Source: CAZWHE01 sp964633825 (GTDB lineage Bacteria; Planctomycetota; B15-G4; CAYZWU01). From it: DNA of 15,249 nt. Positions within the stretch are counted from its first letter, which is position 1, and every line of letters begins with the position of its first letter. Below are positions 1-7,386 of the stretch, piece by piece. The DNA lies in the NCBI GenBank assembly GCA_964633825.1, contig CAZWHE010000102.1, forward strand, positions 1 to 15,249, written 5' to 3'. The translations under genes were made by a program, and so were the position numbers. Below the pieces are notes generated by a model, which did no database searches, had not been told where the DNA came from, and saw only the letters and a list, made by a program, of their open reading frames with translations.

Positions 1-993
1 ATCGAAAATTTAGCAAACTATGGAGGTGGCGGAATTTATACTAACACACTGAGTTCTGGTGCCAGTATTACTGGTAATATTATCAGCGATAATGTAGCTG
101 TTACAGGTGGTGGCGGAATAATTTGCAGTGGTTATTCTTTCGTAAGAATATCAAATAACATAATTTCGAGAAATATAGCAACTGGGGGTGGTGATTCGGA
201 TGACATAGGAGGTGGAATATTGTCTATTAATTGTTCTAATCCCACTATCAATAACAATACTATTGTTGATAATTATGCTAGATTGGGTGGAGGTGGTATT
301 TGCAGTACACAGGAATCATCCGCAGATATTATAAACACGATATTCTATAAAAATAACGCTCCTGAGGTATGGATAATGGATACATACCCCTGGAACCCGT
401 CTTCGCTTAGCATTGCTTATTCTGATTTGCAAGGGGGACAGGGATCGGTTCTTGTTGATCCTGGTCATATACTCAATTGGGGGCCAGGTATGATCGACGC
501 TGATCCACTTTTCGTTGATCCAGCCAATGAGGACTATCACCTGACATTCAATTCTCCCTGTATCAATAAAGGATATAACCACGGTTATCTTCCGCCGGAG
601 GATTTTGAAAGCGACCCCCGTGTTGCCGGCGGCCGGCCGGACATCGGCGCCGACGAGTATTATTATCATCTTTATCATGTGGGTGATGTCGTCCCCGGCG
701 GAAACATTGATGTCAGGGTCATCGGGATGCCGGGTACATCGCCAGTATGGTTATTGTTGGCACCAAATGCTCAAATTAATCCTCAAACTACTCCTTACGG
801 GGATCTATATCTTATTCAACCGATTTACGAGTTTGTTTTAGGCGGCGTTCCCTCAAACGGGGTATTCAGCATCTCCGGCACGGTTCCGTCCTGGTGGATT
901 CAGGGGAACGAGTATTTCCTTCAAGCAATGATCGGACCGCTCGGTGGCCCCAGCACGGTCCTGACGAACCCGTATGTGCTTGAAGTCGAATAG
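1..993 (+). CDS. Secreted right-handed parallel beta-helix protein, 5' partial
   Basis: The reading frame is open from the first base, so the start and any signal peptide lie outside the window; 330 residues are visible. About the first 115 are beta-helix coils, each with a 'GGGI' turn followed by Asn-rich strands such as 'ISNNIISRN', typical of NosD or pectate-lyase-like folds. Then come 'MIDADPLFVDP', 'EDYHLTFNSPCINKG' and 'PDIGADEYY', which resemble the tail that ends many such proteins ('choice-of-anchor Q' type). The last ~110 residues, from 'HVGDVVPGGNIDV' to 'LTNPYVLEVE', form a second module shared almost unchanged with the next gene. A surface or secreted role, perhaps polysaccharide binding, is inferred; no catalytic residues are evident. 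The helix part is AT-rich and the tail GC-richer. It ends 38 bases before its paralogue. Confidence 0.88.
   Translation: MENLANYGGGGIYTNTLSSGASITGNIISDNVAVTGGGGIICSGYSFVRISNNIISRNIATGGGDSDDIGGGILSINCSNPTINNNTIVDNYARLGGGGICSTQESSADIINTIFYKNNAPEVWIMDTYPWNPSSLSIAYSDLQGGQGSVLVDPGHILNWGPGMIDADPLFVDPANEDYHLTFNSPCINKGYNHGYLPPEDFESDPRVAGGRPDIGADEYYYHLYHVGDVVPGGNIDVRVIGMPGTSPVWLLLAPNAQINPQTTPYGDLYLIQPIYEFVLGGVPSNGVFSISGTVPSWWIQGNEYFLQAMIGPLGGPSTVLTNPYVLEVE
721..854 (+). repeat. 134-base identical block, copy 1
   Basis: This block is identical base for base to 2517-2650 in the paralogous gene, while sequence on both sides carries synonymous and other differences (720 c against 2516 t; 855 a against 2651 g). 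It covers the core of the shared C-terminal module. Confidence 0.9.
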
Positions 994-1019
994 ATAAGAT
1001 AAACTCGGAGTTTACTCGG

Positions 1020-1025
1020 AAGGAG
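1020..1025 (+). promoter_or_regulatory. Shine-Dalgarno site of the second beta-helix gene
   Basis: AAGGAG lies 6 bases before the ATG at 1032. It supports that start, which is followed directly by a signal peptide. Confidence 0.7.
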
Positions 1026-1031
1026 CTTATC

Positions 1032-2789
1032 ATGGTTGGAAAGAAAACAACCCTGATTCTTATCACTTTCATGCCGTTTGTTGGTTTATCTTGGGCCGGC
1101 ACAATCTACGTTCCCGACCACTACCCCACGATCCAGGACGCCATCATTGTGGCATTGCATGGCGACACGGTCATCGTCCGATCGGGGACCTATGTGGAAA
1201 ACATCGATTTCCTAGGGAAGGTGATTACTGTCAGGAGTGAAAATGGACCTGATTTAACAACAATCGACGGGAACCAAGCGGGAAGCGTGGTCATGTTTCA
1301 GAACGGAGAAGCAGCGGACTCCGTGTTAATGGGTTTTCAGATTATGAATGGTTCCGGTAATCCCAATAGTTGTGGGGGCGGAATTTACTGCGAGAACTCG
1401 TCACCAACGATAAAGAACAACATCATTACAAATAACACAGTGTATTGGTACGGAGGAGGGATTTATTGCCACGTATCTTCGGCGACGATTATCAATAATA
1501 TAATCATGAATAATTCGGGAACAGATGGTGGTGCAATCTACAGCAGCTCTTCCTCTCTGATGATTTCCAGTAACAACATCACGGGAAACTCAGTAATCTA
1601 CTATGGCGGCGGTGTTTATTGCTGGATATCGTCTCTAATGATTGCTGATAACATCATCGCGGGAAATACCGGATATTTAGGTGGTGGTATCTTTTGCGAA
1701 AATTATTGTTCCGGCATGATTAAAAGCAATATTCTGACTGGAAATGCAGCAAGCGTCGATGGTGGTGGGATATATTGCAGTTCTTCATCTCCAACGATTG
1801 CAAAAAATATAATTAATGATAATTCAGCTAATGAAAAAGGGGGTGGAATATTTTGTCGTTTGGACAACTGTTCTCCAGCAATCTCGAACAACGTGATCTC
1901 CGGGAATGGAGCTGTTGGCAGCGGGGGTGGGATTTACTGTTACGAAGATTCATCACCGATCCTGAACAATAACATCATTACCGGAAACTCGGCAAACCAC
2001 TTCGGCGGCGGGATCTGTTGCAAAGAATCATCTCCAGCGATCACCAATAATACTGTTACGGGGAACACGGCAGCCGAGAGAGGTGGTGGAATCTACTGTA
2101 CCCATAATTCCTTCACGACTGTTGCGAACACGATATTCTGGAACAACTACGCACCATCAGGGCCTGAAATCCAGATCCAGTCGACTCCACATGTATCGAC
2201 ATTAACCATCAGTTTCTCCGATGTGGAAGGGGGGCTGGCTTCGGTCCTGGTTAAACCCGGCTGCACCCTCAACTGGGGTCCCGGTATGATCGACGCCGAT
2301 CCGCTTTTCGTTGATCAAATCAATGAGGACTATCACCTGACTTTCAACTCACCCTGTATCAACAAAGGATATAATCACGGATATATACCATCGAAGGATT
2401 TTGAAGGCGATATTCGTGCCGCGGGAAGCAGGCCGGATATCGGAGCTGATGAGTATTACCATCATCTTTATCATGTTGGCGATGTCGTCCCCGGCGGAAA
2501 TATCGATGTCAGGGTTATCGGGATGCCGGGTACATCGCCAGTATGGTTATTGTTGGCACCAAATGCTCAAATTAATCCTCAAACTACTCCTTACGGGGAT
2601 CTATATCTTATTCAACCGATTTACGAGTTTGTTTTAGGCGGCGTTCCCTCGAACGGGGTATTCAATTATACAGGTACGGTTCCGTCCTGGTGGATTCCGG
2701 GAAATGAATATTTCCTTCAATCGCTGATCGGACCGCTCGGTGGTCCTGACACGGTCCTAACGAATCCATATGGGTTAGAGATTGAGTAA
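1032..2789 (+). CDS. Secreted right-handed parallel beta-helix protein with cysteine ladder
   Basis: A 585-residue protein. Residues 1-23 are a signal peptide (KK, hydrophobic core, then 'WAG'), followed by 'TIYVPDHYPTIQDAI', the common opening of NosD/DUF1565-like beta-helix proteins. Residues ~114-365 hold ten coils of 22-30 residues, nine opening with GGG(I/V) and one with GGA; nine carry Cys two residues after the turn ('GGGIYC', 'GGGIFC'), so the cysteines should stack on one face. Residues ~417-475 contain 'DADPLFVDQ', 'SPCINKG' and 'PDIGADEYY', and ~476-585 form the C-terminal module shared with the preceding gene. The product is probably exported or surface-displayed; the ligand is unknown. 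It sits 38 bases after its paralogue, likely on one transcript. No catalytic triad or sorting signal was recognised, so an enzyme assignment would be unsupported. Confidence 0.9.
   Translation: MVGKKTTLILITFMPFVGLSWAGTIYVPDHYPTIQDAIIVALHGDTVIVRSGTYVENIDFLGKVITVRSENGPDLTTIDGNQAGSVVMFQNGEAADSVLMGFQIMNGSGNPNSCGGGIYCENSSPTIKNNIITNNTVYWYGGGIYCHVSSATIINNIIMNNSGTDGGAIYSSSSSLMISSNNITGNSVIYYGGGVYCWISSLMIADNIIAGNTGYLGGGIFCENYCSGMIKSNILTGNAASVDGGGIYCSSSSPTIAKNIINDNSANEKGGGIFCRLDNCSPAISNNVISGNGAVGSGGGIYCYEDSSPILNNNIITGNSANHFGGGICCKESSPAITNNTVTGNTAAERGGGIYCTHNSFTTVANTIFWNNYAPSGPEIQIQSTPHVSTLTISFSDVEGGLASVLVKPGCTLNWGPGMIDADPLFVDQINEDYHLTFNSPCINKGYNHGYIPSKDFEGDIRAAGSRPDIGADEYYHHLYHVGDVVPGGNIDVRVIGMPGTSPVWLLLAPNAQINPQTTPYGDLYLIQPIYEFVLGGVPSNGVFNYTGTVPSWWIPGNEYFLQSLIGPLGGPDTVLTNPYGLEIE
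2517..2650 (+). repeat. 134-base identical block, copy 2
   Basis: Second copy of the block at 721-854, offset by 1796 bases. Its centre is AT-richer than the DNA on either side, in both genes. Confidence 0.9.
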
Positions 2790-2839
2790 GGGTGTAGAAC
2801 TCGCTGGATTTCTTCCTTTGAACAATTTCTTTCCCCCAG

Positions 2840-3105
2840 TCGGGTCCCTGCATGGCTGCGGGGCTTCGGTTTCCATCAACCATCCACCGGAAAACAAGAG
2901 TTGCAACACAAAGGACTCTGCCCGGGCCATGGGCAGGTTACCCTTTGTGCACCCCCCCTTCGCGAGGCTTTGCGAGCGCGGGGGGGGTAAACAAAGGGTA
3001 ATCGTCGCCCCCTAATGGCCCGGGAGAACCCCTCTTATTGCAACTCTTGTTTTCCGGTGGATGGTTGATGGAAACCGAGGCCCCGCCGCCTTACAGGGAG
3101 CCCGA
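2840..3105. repeat. Long nested palindrome (MITE-like or bidirectional terminator element)
   Basis: This fills most of the 301-base space between two convergent genes; no gene is seen in the space. The best arms are 2860-2906 and 3038-3084, complementary at 46 of 47 positions. Weaker complementarity continues outward to about 2840 and 3105. Further in, 2921-2930 pairs with 3015-3024 (10 of 10), 2938-2948 with 2991-3001 (11 of 11), and a run of seven C at 2952-2958 faces eight G at 2980-2987. The whole can fold as one long interrupted hairpin. A small hairpin at 2846-2863 (seven pairs including one G-U, four-base loop) lies at its left edge. It may stop transcription from both sides, or be a non-autonomous mobile element. 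No target-site duplication was recognised. Confidence 0.8.
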
Positions 3106-4860
3106 AATCTCTTCGAGGGTTTGCCGGCATTCCTCGAGGTCAGCGGCGGCCTTTTCGGCGCTGTCCTTTTCGGTCCTGTAAAAGTTCATGTAGGGCTCGT
3201 AGCCCTTGCGGATCTTGTCGAATGCGGCCTGGATCTCCCTGTCGAATTCTCTGGTGATCGATTTGCGGAATTCGATGGCGAGCTTGTCCACCCTGGCCGA
3301 GAACTCGCTGATGATGCGCCGTTTCTTTGCCGGGAGAATGAAAAAGCCGGTGAGTGCCACGGCCGATGCGAGAAGGACGCCCGACACGTCGAGAAGGGTC
3401 GCGTGAAAGAGCCAGGTCAGAAGAACGCCGACGCTGACAGCGCCGAGCTCCACGCCGAAGAAGTGGAGGATTCCGCGGTAGGCCAGGTTGAGCACCCTGT
3501 TGCACTCCCCCTTGACGTCGAACCGGGCGATCTCTTTTTCGAACCCTTCCCTCACGGTCGCGAAAACCTCCGCCCGGTTGTAGTCGAAGGAAAGGTCGGC
3601 CTTAGCCGAAAGGTCGGTCGAAGCCGCCGGCCCGGCCAGGCCGAGAATCCCGCTGCTCTCCTTGCTCTTCCGGGTGTGTTCCACGAGGAATGACGAGGTC
3701 TTTTCGAAGAGCCCGATCGATTCCTGCATGAGCCAGTCCACGGCGTTCTGCATGATCTCGTCGACCCGTTCCCGCAGGTCGGCCACCACCTCTTCTTCGA
3801 AGAGCTTTTTGAACTTGTCCGGTTTCCTGAGGAGGTTGAAGGAGGTGACGCGGATCTTGTCCTCGAGGAAGTTTTTCCCCCGCCTTTCGAACTCGCGGAG
3901 GATGTCGTAGATCTGCGTGATGAAGCGATGAGTTCTCTCGTTCAAGCCCTGGCAGGTCCGGGCGACCTGGCTGTCCAGGCTGGTGAGGGATTTGTAATCC
4001 TCTTCGAGCACGGCCTTCCGCCGGTTGACGATCCCGTCGAGATCCCCGGCGATGGAGAGCCCGGCGTTCACGGGCGAGAGGAGCTTGAGCCGGAGCTTCT
4101 CCTCCTCGGTCAGGCGCTCGCGGATGTAGGTTTCCATGGCGGTCAGCCGGCTCTCCTCGATGAGGCCCGGGTCGTTGTCGGCTTTACCCTTCTGCCCGAG
4201 CTTCGCGGAAAGAGAAAAGATGAGGGGGTCGATGTCGAGCTTCTCGCGGATGTTCTTTTCGAGGTATTTTTCGACCTCGATCACCTCGTCGGGCTCCCGC
4301 GTGTCGATCTTGGTGAGCACGACAACGATCTTCCGGCGCCACCGCTTGGAGATGTAGGACAGGAACTGCCTTTCGCTCTCCGACAGGGGCCTGTCGATCG
4401 ATGTGACAAAGAGGATCAGGTCCGCCCTCGGAACATAATCTTCCGTGATTTCCTGGTGGCGCCGGATGATGGAATTGGTGCCGGGCGTGTCCACGATGCC
4501 GAGATTTTTGAGGATCTCGATCGGATAAAACCGTTCCACGATGAACTCGTCCAGAATCCGTTCGCCCGCATCCTCGCCGAAACCGATGACGTTGATCCGG
4601 TCGGTGACAGGGGTGGGGCCCTCGGGGCAGATCTTCTCGCCGAGAAGGGCGTTGATGAATGCCGATTTTCCCGATTTCACCTCGCCCACGACGACGAGGA
4701 GAAAGAGCTCGTCCAGGTGGTCGAGAACGCTCTTTGCGTGCCGGGCCGCGTCGGAGACGGGGTCGAGCTCCCGGGCCACGGCATGGAGCTTCGTGAGGGC
4801 TCGGCGCTCCTTTTCCAGGATCGCGGCGTGTTCGGCGCTGAGAAAGCCTTTTTCGGCCAT
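3091..4860 (-). CDS. Bacterial dynamin-like GTPase (dynamin family protein)
   Basis: A 589-residue large GTPase. The P-loop is 'GEVKSGKS' at residues 59-66, a switch-I threonine is likely in 'GPTPVT' (81-86), G3 is 'DTPG' (124-127) and G4 is 'TKID' (183-186). A long helical stalk follows, then two hydrophobic segments at ~464-509 and a charged helical tail. This order matches bacterial dynamin-like and mitofusin-like proteins, which hydrolyse GTP and remodel or protect membranes; the hydrophobic pair would be the membrane paddle or anchor. The ATG at 4858-4860 is preferred because GGAG lies 5 bases upstream; an in-frame TTG at 4921-4923 would add 21 residues but has weaker support. It is transcribed alone, divergent from the aminopeptidase. 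Its stop codon (3091-3093) lies inside the right arm of the palindromic element. Confidence 0.88.
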   Translation of the reverse strand: MAEKGFLSAEHAAILEKERRALTKLHAVARELDPVSDAARHAKSVLDHLDELFLLVVVGEVKSGKSAFINALLGEKICPEGPTPVTDRINVIGFGEDAGERILDEFIVERFYPIEILKNLGIVDTPGTNSIIRRHQEITEDYVPRADLILFVTSIDRPLSESERQFLSYISKRWRRKIVVVLTKIDTREPDEVIEVEKYLEKNIREKLDIDPLIFSLSAKLGQKGKADNDPGLIEESRLTAMETYIRERLTEEEKLRLKLLSPVNAGLSIAGDLDGIVNRRKAVLEEDYKSLTSLDSQVARTCQGLNERTHRFITQIYDILREFERRGKNFLEDKIRVTSFNLLRKPDKFKKLFEEEVVADLRERVDEIMQNAVDWLMQESIGLFEKTSSFLVEHTRKSKESSGILGLAGPAASTDLSAKADLSFDYNRAEVFATVREGFEKEIARFDVKGECNRVLNLAYRGILHFFGVELGAVSVGVLLTWLFHATLLDVSGVLLASAVALTGFFILPAKKRRIISEFSARVDKLAIEFRKSITREFDREIQAAFDKIRKGYEPYMNFYRTEKDSAEKAAADLEECRQTLEEISGSL

Positions 4861-4865
4861 GGCAT

Positions 4866-4869
4866 CTCC
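4866..4869 (-). promoter_or_regulatory. Shine-Dalgarno site choosing the dynamin-like start
   Basis: GGAG on the minus strand, 5 bases before the ATG ending at 4860. It favours this start over the upstream TTG. Confidence 0.55.
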
Positions 4870-4942
4870 GTTAGAGTATCGTTGCGAAAGGACACTATAT
4901 CTCAAATGGGTGTGCGGCTCCAATTTTTATGGGAGAGGGGAG

Positions 4943-5023
4943 GGGGACACAATACGTATTCTTCCGGAATCAAAGTTAATGTACTATCCAATTGTTCAAC
5001 GGAAGAATACGTATTGTGTCCCC
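4943..5023. repeat. REPIN-like inverted pair of 24-mers
   Basis: Arms 4943-4966 and 5000-5023 are perfectly complementary over 24 bases, separated by 33 bases. Each arm reads GGGGACAC then the 10-base palindrome AATACGTATT then CTTCCG (or its complement). A GGGGACA-headed, internally palindromic unit in inverted pairs resembles elements mobilised by REP-associated Y1 (IS200-like) transposases; no such transposase is in the window. The element occupies the middle of the 243-base divergent spacer 4861-5103, where promoters for both neighbours should lie. Confidence 0.75.
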
Positions 5024-5103
5024 TTTCGGGAATCGTTCGATTCCTTTGCTCGTTCGTGGTGTAATACGGCAGCACTTGTTCCATTAGATGGAGGAAAAGA
5101 ATA

Positions 5104-6120
5104 ATGGGCAGCATTTCATACGGCGCCGAACAGGCCGTCAAAAACTGTGTTCGACTGAAAGAGGGCGAAAAAGTCGTCATCGTCACCGACAAGAGCGCGG
5201 AGCATATCGCCAAGGAGATCACGCGCTTTGCCGAGGAGATCTCGCCGGGCAGGGTCTACTCCTTTCTCATGGAAGAGTACGGGGAGCGGCCCGATGACGG
5301 GAGCACCCCCCTTCCCTTTCCCGATGTGATCGGCAGGGAGATGGTCGATGCGGACGTGAGCTTTTACTGCGCGTCGGGCAAGAAGGGCGAGCTCCAGAGC
5401 TTCCGTATGCCCATGATCGGCTATGTGGAGAAGAACGAAAAGCTCCGCCACGCTCATATGCCCGGCATCAACGACGAGCTCATGTGCACGGGCATGTCGG
5501 TGGACTACTCTCAGGTCCAGGAGATGTGCCGCAAGGTCCGCGACATCGTGACCAAGGCGCGCACGATCTCGGTCACCACTCGGGCCGGCACCGATTTCAC
5601 CGTTGAGCTCGACCCTGCATGGAGGTGGAAGGTCTCGGACGGCCTCATCCGCTCGGAGGACTGGTCGAACCTTCCCGACGGCGAGGTCTTCACCTGCGCG
5701 AAGAGCGTTCCCCAGGGAAAGATCGTCGTTGACGGCGTGCTGGGCGATTACTTCTCCGAGGAGTTCGGGCTCCTGGAAGGGACGCCTCTCACCCTCGAGG
5801 TGAAGAACTCGCGCGTCCAAAACCTCACCTGCTCCAACGACAAGCTCGTGAAGGAATTCGGAGAGTACATGAAGCAGGACGAGAACGCGAACCGGATCGG
5901 CGAATTCGCCATCGGGACGAACATCGGCCTCGAGAAGCTGGTGGGCAATCTTCTCCAGGACGAGAAGTTTCCGGGGGTCCATGTCGCCGTGGGACACGGC
6001 TATCCCGAAAAGACGGGCTCCGACTGGGAGAGCGCCGCTCACTGCGACGCCGTTCTCAAGAACACGACCATCGTCGTCGAGGGACAGACCATCATGCAGG
6101 ATGGGAAATTCACAATATGA
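5104..6120 (+). CDS. M29-type metallo-aminopeptidase (AmpS/AmpT-like)
   Basis: A 338-residue cytoplasmic protein, somewhat shorter than the ~400 usual for M29 peptidases, which remove N-terminal residues from peptides with a two-metal centre. The family's metal ligands can be placed: Glu194 in 'LPDGEVFT', Glu267 in 'GEFAIGTN', His293 and Tyr300 in 'VHVAVGHGY', and His313 and Asp315 in 'HCD'. The 7-residue His-Tyr spacing and the HxD motif fit known members. No signal peptide is present. The start is supported by GGAGG at 5090-5094, 9 bases upstream. Its stop overlaps the start of the aminotransferase gene by 4 bases (ATGA), so the two are co-translated. The likely role is peptide turnover; specificity cannot be read from the sequence. 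Confidence 0.85.
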   Translation: MGSISYGAEQAVKNCVRLKEGEKVVIVTDKSAEHIAKEITRFAEEISPGRVYSFLMEEYGERPDDGSTPLPFPDVIGREMVDADVSFYCASGKKGELQSFRMPMIGYVEKNEKLRHAHMPGINDELMCTGMSVDYSQVQEMCRKVRDIVTKARTISVTTRAGTDFTVELDPAWRWKVSDGLIRSEDWSNLPDGEVFTCAKSVPQGKIVVDGVLGDYFSEEFGLLEGTPLTLEVKNSRVQNLTCSNDKLVKEFGEYMKQDENANRIGEFAIGTNIGLEKLVGNLLQDEKFPGVHVAVGHGYPEKTGSDWESAAHCDAVLKNTTIVVEGQTIMQDGKFTI

Positions 6121-7244
6121 GCGGAATCACGGGCGTCCCTCTCCTCGATCTGAAGGCGCAGTACGCGTCGATCAGGGAGGAGGTCCGCGCCAAGGTCGAC
6201 GAGATCATGGACAACCAGGCTTTCATCCTCGGGCCCGAGGTGGAAGCCTTCGAAAAAAATGCGGCCCCGTACTGCGGTACGTCCTACGCCGTCGGCGTCT
6301 CGTCCGGGACGGACGCCCTCATGGCGGCGCTCATGGCGCTCGACATCGGTCCGGGCGACGAGGTGATGACCACGCCCTTTTCGTTCTTCGCCACGGCCGG
6401 CACTATCGCCCGCCTCGGTGCTAAGCCCGTTTTCGTCGATATCGATCCCGGCACGTTCAACATCGATTCCGACAAGATCGAGGCGGCCCTGACGGGCGGA
6501 ACAAAAGCCGTGCTTCCCGTCCACCTCTTCGGCCAATGCGCCCACATGGACCCGATTCTCGAGATCGCCGCGAAGCACGGCCTCGCCGTGGTCGAGGACG
6601 CGGCCCAGGCGATCGGCGCCGAGTACAGGGAAAGGAGGGCCGGATCGATGGGGGACGCCGGGTGCTTCTCTTTTTTTCCGAGCAAGAACCTGGGCGGTTT
6701 CGGAGACGGCGGTCTGGTCACGACCAATGATGCAGAGCTGGCAGAGAGAGTGAGGCTCCTTCGTGTTCACGGGGCGCCTTCGGGGTACCGGCACAGCATG
6801 GTGGGAGGCAACTTCCGGCTCGATGCGCTTCAGGCGGCCGTGCTCGGCATCAAGCTGAAGCGCCTCGACGGCTGGACCGAGGGCCGCAGGAAAAACGCCG
6901 CCGACTATGCGCGGCGATTCGAAGACGCCGACCTGGTCGGGAAAGAAATCACTCTTCCCGTCGACGGGCAGGACCGCCATATCTACAACCAGTACGTGAT
7001 CCGCGCCGAGAACCGGGAAGGCCTGCGGCGGCATCTTTCCGAGCTGAATATCGGTCATGCCGTTTACTATCCCCTTCCCCTCCACCTCCAGGAGTGCTTT
7101 GCCCATCTGGGAGGGAAGGAGGGCGATTTTCCAGTGAGCGAGACGGCGGCGAAGGAGGTTCTGGCGCTTCCCGTCTACACCGAGCTCAACGAAGATCAGC
7201 GCGCATATATAGTGGAAGGGATCCGATTATTTTACAGGCCCTGA
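6117..7244 (+). CDS. DegT/DnrJ/EryC1 family PLP-dependent sugar aminotransferase
   Basis: A 375-residue fold-type I PLP enzyme of the family that aminates keto-sugars for polysaccharide, O-antigen or glycoside synthesis. Visible landmarks are 'NQAFILGPEVEAFE' near residue 33, the phosphate-binding 'SSGTDAL' (62-68), 'VEDAAQAIGA' (159-168) with the PLP-binding Asp161 and the stacking Gln164, and 'SFFPSKNLGG' (185-194) with the Schiff-base Lys190. Length and motifs are complete. The closest pattern is WbpE-like enzymes acting on UDP-3-keto sugars, but the substrate is not determined. The start ATG overlaps the aminopeptidase stop; only a weak AGGA lies upstream, so translation is probably coupled. 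No sugar dehydrogenase, acyltransferase or glycosyltransferase is nearby, so the pathway is unclear. Confidence 0.92.
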   Translation: MSGITGVPLLDLKAQYASIREEVRAKVDEIMDNQAFILGPEVEAFEKNAAPYCGTSYAVGVSSGTDALMAALMALDIGPGDEVMTTPFSFFATAGTIARLGAKPVFVDIDPGTFNIDSDKIEAALTGGTKAVLPVHLFGQCAHMDPILEIAAKHGLAVVEDAAQAIGAEYRERRAGSMGDAGCFSFFPSKNLGGFGDGGLVTTNDAELAERVRLLRVHGAPSGYRHSMVGGNFRLDALQAAVLGIKLKRLDGWTEGRRKNAADYARRFEDADLVGKEITLPVDGQDRHIYNQYVIRAENREGLRRHLSELNIGHAVYYPLPLHLQECFAHLGGKEGDFPVSETAAKEVLALPVYTELNEDQRAYIVEGIRLFYRP

Positions 7245-7251
7245 ATGTCCG

Positions 7252-7306
7252 TTTTTCCCGAAAAGTATACTTTTTCGGGAAAGTAACATACTTTTTCTGG
7301 GAAAGT
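7252..7306 (+). repeat. Three copies of an ATACTTTTTCGGGAAA-type repeat
   Basis: Starting 8 bases after the aminotransferase stop are one inverted copy (7252-7268) and two direct copies (7267-7284 and 7288-7306; period about 21; the second has one extra T). The first two form a hairpin around GTATAC. No T-run follows, so it is a poor intrinsic terminator. Helical spacing of the direct copies would suit a binding site upstream of the gene at 7387; it may also be a REP-like element. Confidence 0.6.
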
Positions 7307-7386
7307 CGCGTATCTTGTCCATTGTCTGAAGGGCCGACTTTCAAAGGATCTGTCGATCCAAAACAGCAACACCAAGGAGAAGAAAA

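Noticed and set aside
1371..2100. Regularly spaced GGTGG-type repeats considered as a CRISPR-like or tandem DNA array
   Set aside because: Spacing follows protein coils of 22-30 codons, DNA repeats are not identical, and the frame is open throughout, so they are coding repeats.
2941..3001. C-run/G-run hairpin taken alone as a simple intrinsic terminator
   Set aside because: No T-run follows on either strand, and it is only the centre of a much larger palindrome.
3928..5064. 378-residue plus-strand frame opposite the dynamin-like gene
   Set aside because: It lies antisense to the GTP-binding motifs and runs through the inverted repeat; no family features.
6039..7106. 355-residue minus-strand frame opposite the aminotransferase
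   Set aside because: Antisense to complete PLP-enzyme motifs; composition typical of a shadow frame.
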